Under the pieces are notes generated by a model. The model had not been told where the DNA came from, searched no databases, and saw only the letters and a list, made by a program, of their open reading frames with translations. 64,000 nucleotides of DNA from Terriglobales bacterium (GTDB lineage Bacteria > Acidobacteriota > Terriglobia > Terriglobales > Acidobacteriaceae), in NCBI GenBank assembly GCA_025936825.1, contig JAICSO010000003.1, forward strand, positions 186,001-250,000, read 5' to 3'. The position numbers and the translations under genes were made by a program. This document shows, piece after piece, positions 34,238 through 42,016 of the stretch (the stretch's first letter is position 1; every line of letters begins with the position of its first letter).

Positions 34238-35170
34238 TCAGTGCTCCCTCGATGAAGCTACCGCCGCCTCAAACACGTGCCAATGAGACTGCAACGTCTC
34301 CCCAAGATGCGAGAGGAAATACTCCGCCGAGTGACCGCCAGCATAGAGATGAAACTGATGCGGAATTCCCTCTGCAACTAACTGCTGGTGCAATTTGCTG
34401 GCGCCGGCGGCAAACCCGTACTCGTCGTCCTGCCCGCAGTTGAAATAAATGGCCGTGCTTTTCAGTTCGGCACGATGCTGCCGCGCCAGGATGAAGGGAT
34501 TGTTCCGGTTCCAATGCGCAACGTTAATTGGGTTGCCGAACACTCCGCCAAGCAAGTTGCCGAGCGGCCCGGCATGCTGCAGGTCGTCGTTCATCTGTTT
34601 CGGTGGTTCGGTTATGAGCGCAGCACTTTGCGCACTTACCGATCCGAATAGCTCCGGATGAGCAAACGCGAACCGAAGCGCGCCGTATCCACCCATCGAC
34701 AATCCCGTAATGCCGCGCGTCTTACGGCCGCGAATTACGCGGAACTTCGATTCAATCTGCGGCATGAATTCGGTGAGGAAGAAGTCGCTGTAGCGCTGCT
34801 TGCCGTCGGCGGAGTTGATAAAGAACGAGGCGCGTCCTTCAACCGCAACGATCAGGAAATCGCCAGTGGTGTGGTGCTGGCGCAGGTCTTCGATCAGACC
34901 CCACCCGCCGCCCAGCATGAGCGCTTGCTCGTTCTGCCCGAGCCCGTGGAGGAAATAGAGAATCGGATATTTACGGTTGTGCTCAGTCTCGTAGCTCGGC
35001 GGCAGCATCGCGCAGTAGCGGACGGCCCGTTGCAGGATCTTGCTGTGCATGCTGCTGCAGTCGATACGGCCCTGCGCAATCGCGGAACCAGCGTTGCCGA
35101 GCAACACGGCTGCAACGATGAACATGCAAGCCTTAGACGCGATTTTCAGGGTCGCACGACGCATGCTCAT
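34238..35170 (-). CDS. secreted alpha/beta-hydrolase esterase (esterase D-like)
   Basis: 310 residues from ATG 35170, chosen because it overlaps the permease stop (ATGA 35167-35170); the frame is open further upstream inside the permease gene. The signal peptide is ASKACMFIVAAVLLGNAGSAIAQ. Features of the putative-esterase family: YPILYFLHGLGQNEQ, nucleophile in GITGLSMGGYGA, acid near FNCGQDDEYGF and His in LYAGGHSAEYF. It probably hydrolyses acyl or feruloyl esters in the periplasm. Coupling to an ABC transporter operon is unusual and suggests a shared substrate or detoxification role. Confidence 0.9.
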   Translation of the reverse strand: MSMRRATLKIASKACMFIVAAVLLGNAGSAIAQGRIDCSSMHSKILQRAVRYCAMLPPSYETEHNRKYPILYFLHGLGQNEQALMLGGGWGLIEDLRQHHTTGDFLIVAVEGRASFFINSADGKQRYSDFFLTEFMPQIESKFRVIRGRKTRGITGLSMGGYGALRFAFAHPELFGSVSAQSAALITEPPKQMNDDLQHAGPLGNLLGGVFGNPINVAHWNRNNPFILARQHRAELKSTAIYFNCGQDDEYGFAAGASKLHQQLVAEGIPHQFHLYAGGHSAEYFLSHLGETLQSHWHVFEAAVASSREH

Positions 35171-36531
35171 TCGTATCGCAGCGCCTGTACAGGGTCGAGC
35201 TTTGCAGCCCGTGCTGCGGGATAAAGGCCGGAGAGCAGGCTGATGATGAACGCAATTCCGAGCGCGAAAACGACGAGCCACCAGGTCACGGCCCAGAAGT
35301 TGTCTGGTGGGAATCCCTGGCGGCGCAAATAAATATTAGTTCCAATTCCAATAATTTTTCCGATCGCCCAGCCGAGAATCACGCCCAGCGATCCGCCCAG
35401 TAGACCCATCGCGCCGGCCTCAGCGAAGAAGAGGCCGCGAACATCCTGATCGCTGGCGCCAATTGCTTTCATGATTCCGATCTCGCGCCGTCGTTCCAGC
35501 ACAGCCATGACCAACGTATTCACGATCCCAATCGACGCGACTGTCAGAGCCAGGCTGCCAAAGATGAAGAGAAACATGTCTAAGATGCGGAAGAAGCGTT
35601 GCATGCTCTTGCTGGCATCGAGAATTGAAAAGGTGTTGAAGCCGAGCTTCTTGATCGCGTCCTCCACCTCGGCCACTTTGCTGGCGCCGCTCACCCGCGC
35701 AATTAACGTCGAGTAACTTGGCTCGGCGGAGGTGGCGTGAGTGGCGTCGCGATTGTCGAACGCCTGCATCGGATGGATCGATTCCAACAGCTTCTCCGGC
35801 AAGAACACTCGCGCCCGCATTGCCCCTCGCATGCTGTCGGGATCGAGTTCGGTTACCCCGACAATGGTCAGCGGCACTTCGCGCTGGATTACAGAATAAG
35901 AAGCCGAATCCTCCGTGTTGCTGGATGCGATGCGCTCGTTGTAACGCATGATCAATTGCTTCCCGAGCAATGGTCCGCCAACTTCGGAAGCCTTCAATTC
36001 TTCCGGTCCGCGAGGCTGAGCGCGGCCAAGCAGTTCCGCCGCAAAATTCTTCTGGATGATGACCTCGTGAGCCACATCCGACGAGAAGAAGTGCCCTTGC
36101 ATCCCTTCGAGGCTGTCGCTATCTCCTGACGAAAACGCCATTCCGGAAACCATGGTCAGGTGCGGCTTGTCGTCATAGCGAAGTTCGGTGATGAAGCGCA
36201 GTTCAGGATAGGCTTCCGCTACGCCGGGAATGGCGGCAATCTTCTGCCGCGCTGCTTCATCGAGGTCGGGACTGTCTGCGGCAGAGGGGCCACTCGTTTC
36301 CTGCTCGCGGTTGAATGCGCGCAAATCACGACGGGATGTGACTACCACCGTATTGAACAATCCCGAAGACTTCAGGTGGCGAGATGCCATTCGCTGCAAG
36401 CCAACCCCGAGCGACAGCATCGCTACCAGCGAAGCAACGCCGACCGCAATTCCAAGCGTGGTTAGCGAGTTTCTAAGCATGGCCTCGCGCAGATTGCGCG
36501 CCGCAAGTTCGACGGAATCGTAAAGCTTCAT
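35167..36531 (-). CDS. MacB/FtsX-type ABC transporter permease
   Basis: 454 residues with the MacB topology: one N-terminal membrane segment (LTTLGIAVGVASLVAMLSLGVG), a large periplasmic domain of about 240 residues, then three membrane segments (FLFIFGSLALTVASIGIVNTLVMA, GLLGGSLGVILGWAIGKIIG, WWLVVFALGIAFIISLLSGL). The conserved ERRREIGIMKAIGAS and YPAARAAKLDPVQALRYE are present. These proteins transmit mechanical work to the periplasm for lipoprotein release, peptide or drug export. The ATP-binding partner overlaps upstream (ATGA 36528-36531) and an esterase gene overlaps downstream. Confidence 0.93.
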   Translation of the reverse strand: MKLYDSVELAARNLREAMLRNSLTTLGIAVGVASLVAMLSLGVGLQRMASRHLKSSGLFNTVVVTSRRDLRAFNREQETSGPSAADSPDLDEAARQKIAAIPGVAEAYPELRFITELRYDDKPHLTMVSGMAFSSGDSDSLEGMQGHFFSSDVAHEVIIQKNFAAELLGRAQPRGPEELKASEVGGPLLGKQLIMRYNERIASSNTEDSASYSVIQREVPLTIVGVTELDPDSMRGAMRARVFLPEKLLESIHPMQAFDNRDATHATSAEPSYSTLIARVSGASKVAEVEDAIKKLGFNTFSILDASKSMQRFFRILDMFLFIFGSLALTVASIGIVNTLVMAVLERRREIGIMKAIGASDQDVRGLFFAEAGAMGLLGGSLGVILGWAIGKIIGIGTNIYLRRQGFPPDNFWAVTWWLVVFALGIAFIISLLSGLYPAARAAKLDPVQALRYE

Positions 36532-37247
36532 GCGTCACCTCGCGATGCGGCCGCTTTGGCATTCGCGACATCGGAGACAATCTTTCCGTCGGCAAGCGAA
36601 ATCATTCGCGCAGCATAGGTTTCTGCGATGGCGTGCTCGTGTGTAACCAGGACGACAGTCATCTGCGAGGAGCGGTTCAGATCGCGGATCAAATCCATTA
36701 CTTCCTTGCCAGTGCGGCTATCGAGGTTGCCGGTCGGCTCATCGGCAAGCAGGATTTTGGGTTCCGTGACCAGTGCGCGGGCAATCGCGACCCGCTGCTG
36801 CTCGCCTCCAGAAAGTTCAACGGGGCGGTGGTGCAAACGGCCACTCAGTCCCACGCGGGCAAGCGCACGATTCGTGAGATCCAGTCGCTTAGCGCGATCC
36901 ACTTCGGCAAATCGAAGCGGGAGTTCCACATTTTCCAGCACGGTCATGCGCGGAATGAGGTTGAACGACTGAAACACCATCCCGACTGTGCCGCGGCGAT
37001 AGATCGCAAGTTGCGCGCGAGACAATCGCGACAAATCCTTGCCGCCACTCACGACGGTTCCCGAAGTTGGAGAATCCAGTCCGGCGAGTAGATTGAGCAG
37101 GGAGGACTTGCCGGATCCGGAGGCGCCCAGCAACGCAACGAACTCACCATCCCCGATCGTGAGCGTCACGTTGTCGACGGCGCGGATTAGAGTGCCGCCC
37201 ATCTGGTAATGGCGGCAGAGTTCCTGAGTGTGAATGGCAGCGGTCAA
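36528..37247 (-). CDS. ABC transporter ATP-binding protein (LolD/MacB type)
   Basis: 239 residues with all ATPase motifs: Walker A LLGASGSGKSSLLN, the Q-loop in VGMVFQSFN, signature LSGGEQQRVAIARAL, Walker B ILLADEPTGNLDS and H-loop VLVTHEHA. It energises the overlapping MacB-type permease. The ATG at 37247 lies 84 bases from a DoxX gene read the other way, so the spacer should hold divergent promoters. Confidence 0.95.
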   Translation of the reverse strand: MTAAIHTQELCRHYQMGGTLIRAVDNVTLTIGDGEFVALLGASGSGKSSLLNLLAGLDSPTSGTVVSGGKDLSRLSRAQLAIYRRGTVGMVFQSFNLIPRMTVLENVELPLRFAEVDRAKRLDLTNRALARVGLSGRLHHRPVELSGGEQQRVAIARALVTEPKILLADEPTGNLDSRTGKEVMDLIRDLNRSSQMTVVLVTHEHAIAETYAARMISLADGKIVSDVANAKAAASRGDA

Positions 37248-37331
37248 AACAAAAGTTTACCAGCAGATCGCATGCGAGTTGGCAACGGTGCGGCGATGGC
37301 GGGAATCGAAACTGGTTTCTGGAGGAGAGCT

Positions 37332-37769
37332 ATGCGAATCCCATTCCTGATCGGTCGCGCGATGTTCGGCGGGTACTTCATCATGAGCGGCATCAATCAT
37401 TTCAAGCAGTCCAAACAAATGGCGCAATACGCCGCCGCGAAGAAGGTGCCCAAACCTGATGTGGCAGTGAAGGCTACAGGAGCGATGATGATCGTGGGTG
37501 GCACGAGCATTCTGCTTGGAATCAAGCCAAAGCTGGGCACGCTTGCAGTCATTGGCTTCTTGGCTGGTGTTTCGCCTGTTATGCACGACTTCTGGAACGA
37601 GGATGCCGAGCAACGCATGAACGACATGATCAACTTCACCAAAAACATGGCACTCGCCGGCGGGGCGATGTCATTGATGGCCGTAGAAGAACCGTGGCCG
37701 GCAAGCGTCCCTGTGCTTGCCCCGAAGAAGAACATCGTGCAGCGACTGTTACGCGAAATCGCAGCGTAG
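37332..37769 (+). CDS. DoxX family membrane protein
   Basis: 145 residues; ATG 37332 is chosen for its strong GGAGGAGA site over longer in-frame starts back to 37209. The DoxX pattern is RIPFLIGRAMFGGYFIMSGINHFKQ, GAMMIVGGTSILLG and LGTLAVIGFLAGVSPVMHDFW, with about four membrane segments. Members are linked to quinone or oxidative-stress functions, but the role here is open. Confidence 0.88.
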   Translation: MRIPFLIGRAMFGGYFIMSGINHFKQSKQMAQYAAAKKVPKPDVAVKATGAMMIVGGTSILLGIKPKLGTLAVIGFLAGVSPVMHDFWNEDAEQRMNDMINFTKNMALAGGAMSLMAVEEPWPASVPVLAPKKNIVQRLLREIAA

Positions 37770-37842
37770 ACGTTGGGGGGAGATGCGGGACACGAACATC
37801 GCCCTACATCGAAGGCGAACGCTCGGAAACGCAGATCTCACA

Positions 37843-37924
37843 GCCCGCAGCGCGGGCGGAATTTAATTAGCCCAGCACGTAAGCGCTGGGTGAGTGGACC
37901 AAATAGCACGAGTCCCGTAGGGAC
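37843..37924. repeat. three-hairpin intergenic repeat
   Basis: Three short perfect stems in 82 bases: CCCGC-AGC-GCGGG (37844-37856), CCCAGC...GCTGGG (37871-37890) and GTCCC-GTA-GGGAC (37912-37924). It lies between the converging DoxX and hexosaminidase genes. I recall very similar wording in other acidobacterial intergenic regions. Confidence 0.75.
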
Positions 37925-37971
37925 GGCACATATCGCGGCCACGTACCGTATCCGCTACTGAATCTCAGACG

Positions 37972-40056
37972 TCATTCCGCCGCGCGTTGTGGAATCGCTA
38001 ATTCAGTTACCTGCGTTCCCGCGCTGTACTGAATCAGTTTCTGAATCGCCGGGCACACCATCAATAGCACTTGCGCCTTTGGTTGATAGGCCTGCTGCAC
38101 CAGGGTGAGTTGTTGCTGCTCCCAGCCCGCCGGCGGCTTTTCCCCGCGATCGAGGTAATCGAGTGCTTGCAACGCCGCGGCGCTAAGCGAAGACAAGTTT
38201 TGCGACTGCGGCATCACTTCCTGCACAAACCACGACTTCGCCGCTAGCGGTTGAAGGTTTTCGGCATTGCTCTTCCAAGCAGTGAGTTGTGCTCGAAGCT
38301 CGGCTTCCATGCCCGGCTTGATCGGCCCAGCCACGAAAGCATTGACCAAACCTGCAAACTCTCGCGCCTTGATGCTTTCAGGTCTGGCGGTGTCGACGAC
38401 GCGATTCATGGGTGTGAGCGATGTCGGCTTGGTTGTGGCAAGCTGATATCGCGAATAACCCTTCACCGGCTCAAGCAGGTCGACCAACTCGCGAAGCGCG
38501 CCAATGTCATCGTCGCCAGCCATTCTGCGCAGCATCATGTTGTATTGCGTGTTCTGAGTGACGCCGACCGCATCCAGCCAGGTGTTCACAGCCGAAAGCC
38601 GCTCGTACATGGAATTGATGTCGGTGATATTTTGCGGCGACCACAGGCGTTCCGCTATTGCCGCCATGCGTGGCCATATGCGCGAGTCGACATTCTCGGG
38701 CGAAACGTACTCGGCCCACATACACGCCTCGCCGCCGAGGATCTTCTGCTTGTCCGCATCCGAGAGACTCGCGGTCGGTCCGGTGAACGGGTCCACCGCG
38801 TAGTGCGCCGAGGTGGGATTGATCAGGTCGAGGTAGTAGCCAGATGAAAGAATTCCGCGATAACCCTGGTGCGCCGCATCGGCCAGCGACTTCTGTCCGC
38901 GCCAGGATTGAATTACGACGTCCTTCGGAATTTCCGGCAACAGGATTTCGTCCCAGCCTTCCATCGTCTTCCCATACTTCGCCACGATCTTCTGCACCCG
39001 CCGGGTGAAGTAAGCCTGTAGGTCATTGTTGCTCTTCATGCCGTGCGCGTGCATAAACTCCTGGATTTTGGGATTGGAGTCCCACGCCTTGCCGTTCACC
39101 TCGTCCCCGCCGATGTGAAAGAACTGGTCGGGAAAGAGTTTGGCCATTTCGCCAATGAACTTGTCGAGGAACTTATAAGTGCTATCCCGCGTCGGATCCA
39201 TGGCAGGGTCGAACACGCCGAATTCACGCCCGATTGAATAAGGTCCGGGATTGCTGGCCAGGTCGGGATAACCCACGAGCCACGAAGTGCTGTGGCCCGG
39301 CATATCGAATTCGGGCACAACCCGGATGCCGCGCTCGTGCGCGTAGGCGATGATGTCGCGAACCTGTTCCTGCGTGTAGTACAGGCCGTCGGAGCCCATT
39401 TCCTGCAGTTTGGGGAATTTCTTGCTCTCGACGCGAAAGCCCTGGTTGTCGGAAAGGTGCCAGTGAAACACGTTCAGCTTCACGGCCGCCATCGCGTCCA
39501 GGTTGCGCTCGATGACATCGACCGGCATGAAGTGACGGCTGGAATCGATCATCAGACCGCGCCACTCAAAGCGTGGCTTGTCGTCAATGGTGATGGCGGG
39601 AACCACAAACCCTTGCGGCGAGACCTCAACAAGTTGCAAGAATGTCTGCAGGCCGCGCATTACGCCGAGCGTCGTGGGAGCGGTGAGCTCAGCTTTCACC
39701 GGCGTCACTGTAAGCGTATACGACTCGTCTTCCCCAAGCTGTTGCGGATTCTTGCTCGCAGCGTTGCTTTGGATTTCGAGCTGTCCCGCTTGCGATCCGG
39801 TGGCGACCTGAAGGTTCGTCGCCAGCATGCCCGTGTGCCGGCGCAGGTCATTCAGGAAAATCTCCGCCACGCTTTGAAGTCTCGGGTCGGAACCTTTCAG
39901 AACGACCGTGAACGTCGGATCAATTGGCAACGAACCTGTGGCGGGCTTAATGCTCGCAGGCCACGGCATGAGGTTCAGCGCGGGTGAATGGGTTTCGGCG
40001 ATTACTTGCGATGCGAGAAGAAGTATTCCAAATACCGCGAAGAACATTGTGCGCAC
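37972..40056 (-). CDS. beta-N-acetylhexosaminidase (GH20)
   Basis: 694 residues from GTG 40056 (GGGGGA upstream; ATG 40047 also possible). The signal peptide is MFFAVFGILLLASQVIAE. An N-terminal GH20b-type domain (about 30-165) precedes the catalytic barrel, which has FEWRGLMIDSSRHFM, VFHWHLSDNQGFR, PEFDMPGHSTSW and the acid pair in FFHIGGDEVNGKAW. It removes terminal GlcNAc/GalNAc from chitin oligomers or glycans in the periplasm. It stands alone, not in a visible polysaccharide locus. Confidence 0.94.
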   Translation of the reverse strand: MRTMFFAVFGILLLASQVIAETHSPALNLMPWPASIKPATGSLPIDPTFTVVLKGSDPRLQSVAEIFLNDLRRHTGMLATNLQVATGSQAGQLEIQSNAASKNPQQLGEDESYTLTVTPVKAELTAPTTLGVMRGLQTFLQLVEVSPQGFVVPAITIDDKPRFEWRGLMIDSSRHFMPVDVIERNLDAMAAVKLNVFHWHLSDNQGFRVESKKFPKLQEMGSDGLYYTQEQVRDIIAYAHERGIRVVPEFDMPGHSTSWLVGYPDLASNPGPYSIGREFGVFDPAMDPTRDSTYKFLDKFIGEMAKLFPDQFFHIGGDEVNGKAWDSNPKIQEFMHAHGMKSNNDLQAYFTRRVQKIVAKYGKTMEGWDEILLPEIPKDVVIQSWRGQKSLADAAHQGYRGILSSGYYLDLINPTSAHYAVDPFTGPTASLSDADKQKILGGEACMWAEYVSPENVDSRIWPRMAAIAERLWSPQNITDINSMYERLSAVNTWLDAVGVTQNTQYNMMLRRMAGDDDIGALRELVDLLEPVKGYSRYQLATTKPTSLTPMNRVVDTARPESIKAREFAGLVNAFVAGPIKPGMEAELRAQLTAWKSNAENLQPLAAKSWFVQEVMPQSQNLSSLSAAALQALDYLDRGEKPPAGWEQQQLTLVQQAYQPKAQVLLMVCPAIQKLIQYSAGTQVTELAIPQRAAE

Positions 40057-40154
40057 ATTTTCCCCCAGGGAGAGCTGCAGGGAAATATTAAACCCGAGCA
40101 GAGGAAAGGGTGGTGTGATTTGGGGAACGGGGTTTCAGTATCTATTCCCGCCGA

Positions 40155-40469
40155 TCAGCACGTCGCGGCGGACTGCGCGAACTGAACCAGGTTTGATGCT
40201 GGGAGAAACGAGTTGCCGCCGATCCTCTCCAGCCCCAATTCCGACATGTCGCCAACCCAAATCACGCGGAACTGGCCTTTGTTGTTGCCCATGCGAACAT
40301 CGATGCTTTCGCCGATGCGCATGCGGCGGCGAACCCCCTGCACCACGACGCCGTTCGCGCTCAGGTTGGTCACCATGGCCGGAGACGTAAAAGCCTGTCC
40401 GAAGGCGTCTACTCCCCAAACGCTGACTGGCAGTTGAACGTTAACTCGCGCGGCACGGCGTCGGTCCAT
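40155..40469 (-). CDS. PilZ domain protein
   Basis: 104 residues; ATG 40469 with GAGGGGGG upstream. It begins DRRRAARVNVQLPVSV (RxxxR arginines) and has MVTNLSANGVVVQGV, the D/NxSxxG-type motif, so cyclic-di-GMP binding is expected. As a single-domain protein it would work by binding a partner. It lies just upstream of the hexosaminidase gene, about 100 bases away on the same strand. Confidence 0.88.
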   Translation of the reverse strand: MDRRRAARVNVQLPVSVWGVDAFGQAFTSPAMVTNLSANGVVVQGVRRRMRIGESIDVRMGNNKGQFRVIWVGDMSELGLERIGGNSFLPASNLVQFAQSAATC

Positions 40470-40590
40470 TCATTCCCCCCTCAAGACTGAACAGATTTTG
40501 CCTTAGGCCAGTGTTTCTGGAAACTTACGCGCGTGATAACGAATTGGGTACCAGAGTGTTACCTGCGCAAACCTGCGTCAATAAAGGACT

Positions 40591-40824
40591 TCAGTTGAAA
40601 TCGCCCATCGAGCACGCGCCCGGGCCACGGGGATCGCCGCAGCTTCCGCAAGGGCCAGCAGCAGGCTTTGAAGAAGGTGCAGACTTGGCCGCCACGGCGA
40701 ATACCGAGAGTTGAGGAGCCAGCTTCGTGCTCTTGCACTTGGGGCAGGTTGCCTTTTCGTCGCCGTAAACCAGGGCTTCGAAATGGTTCTCGCATTTTTC
40801 ACAGATGTATTCAAAGATGGGCAT
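40591..40824 (-). CDS. FmdB-type zinc ribbon protein
   Basis: 77 residues from ATG 40824, with GGAG nine bases upstream. MPIFEYICEKCENHFEALV and ATCPKCKSTK give two CxxC knuckles of the FmdB regulatory-protein family; a Gly/Cys-rich tail (GPCGSCGDPRGPGACS) adds more cysteines. Function of the family is poorly known; a role in gene regulation has been suggested. Confidence 0.88.
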   Translation of the reverse strand: MPIFEYICEKCENHFEALVYGDEKATCPKCKSTKLAPQLSVFAVAAKSAPSSKPAAGPCGSCGDPRGPGACSMGDFN

Positions 40825-40959
40825 GGCGGCTACTCCGGTGTTCTTTGTCAAGAATAAACCAAAGGGGATTAGCTCTTCTACAGTTCCTACCCGATTTTCA
40901 CGCGTTTGCCTAGCTGCTACTCTTCAATTAGAAATTGCGAGCTTCCCACCCAAGCTCAA

Positions 40960-40998
40960 AAAACAAAGGCGCCTACTCCAGCGGGCGCCTTTTGTTTT
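40960..40998 (-). terminator. bidirectional terminator
   Basis: GGCGCC (40968-40973) and GGCGCC (40984-40989) with a 10-base loop, flanked by an A-rich run on the left and TTTTGTTTT on the right, so the stem extends and T-runs follow on both strands. It ends the secreted protein gene at 41015. Confidence 0.85.
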
Positions 40999-41014
40999 AG
41001 ATTTTGGGTTCGGT

Positions 41015-41815
41015 CTACCACATGGTGAAGTTAACCTTGTCCAAGTAAACGGCGTACGCCTGCATGTACCTGTTGCCGTCCTGCTGGTAATTGATCGTGA
41101 TTCCGTTCCAGCCGGTTGTGCCAGGGTACCGGTAAATGTTCAGTGTGTGAGTGACGCCATTCAGGGCAATGGACTTGAACAGTAGCTTATTGGTGGAAGT
41201 GCGTGCCACCGTGATCACCAAGTGGTTCCAAGCATTGTTCTTGGGGTTGCAGGGAACGCCCGTGGGAACCCACTTCTTATTGACGTTGTCATACGTATCC
41301 CACTCGTGACCGCCGGCGATGCGGCACTCGTGGCCCCAGATAAAGCCTTTGCCCATCTTGCTGCCCATGAACTGGTTAATGTCGAACTCCAGCGCCTGTG
41401 AGTACCCGATGTTCGACGCGTAGAACCACACATCGTAGATGAAATTATGTGCGTTATTGGTTAACGTGTGGCTGTAATCAGGAAGGCCTTGCGAAGAGAA
41501 CGAACCCACGAGGTGATTGTTCCAGAGGATATCGGCATACGCGTGAGTTCCGCCGATATGGTGCCGCGTCGAACTGCCACTCGTCGAAGGCGAAGAGATC
41601 TTGGGAGTACGGTACCAGTTCACACTCTTTGAAGTTGCGGAACAGGTACTGCAAATCCCCCAACTGGGAGCAAGCAGGGCGTAGCCTGGTCCCCAGGAAA
41701 GCTTCTGAAGATTGGTGAATTTATGGTAATAAGGGCTGCTGGTGTTTTGGGCGGACAACGCTGTAACAGACGACAGCGCCATAAGGCATAGTGCGGCGAG
41801 TCGGTACATTTTCAT
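41015..41815 (-). CDS. secreted protein, unknown family
   Basis: 266 residues from ATG 41815 (ATG 41809 possible), after GGAG. The signal peptide is MYRLAALCLMALSSVTALSAQ. The mature part is rich in Trp, Tyr, Asn and Gly (HAYADILWNNHLVGSF, HNFIYDVWFYASN, MGKGFIWGHECRIAGGHEWD, NIYRYPGTTGWNGITINYQQ), a composition fitting a jelly-roll carbohydrate-binding or lyase-like fold. Four Cys could form disulfides. No catalytic family is recognised; the fold is only a guess. It has its own terminator. Confidence 0.75.
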   Translation of the reverse strand: MKMYRLAALCLMALSSVTALSAQNTSSPYYHKFTNLQKLSWGPGYALLAPSWGICSTCSATSKSVNWYRTPKISSPSTSGSSTRHHIGGTHAYADILWNNHLVGSFSSQGLPDYSHTLTNNAHNFIYDVWFYASNIGYSQALEFDINQFMGSKMGKGFIWGHECRIAGGHEWDTYDNVNKKWVPTGVPCNPKNNAWNHLVITVARTSTNKLLFKSIALNGVTHTLNIYRYPGTTGWNGITINYQQDGNRYMQAYAVYLDKVNFTMW

Positions 41816-42016
41816 TTCTAAGGTTTCTCCAGCAAAAACTGTATGGACTTGACTTGCCGTGAGAGTAGTCAGGGATCTACTTGCGTTCAACGAAATTCGA
41901 GAGAAGCACGTAACAATTCTGTAATCGAAGGTACAGGCGAAAAAAGTACGAACTAAATCGTATTTTCTGCGCTGTTCGTGAGTAGTTTCTGCTCAGGAGA
42001 ATCTCAGGGATTTCTC

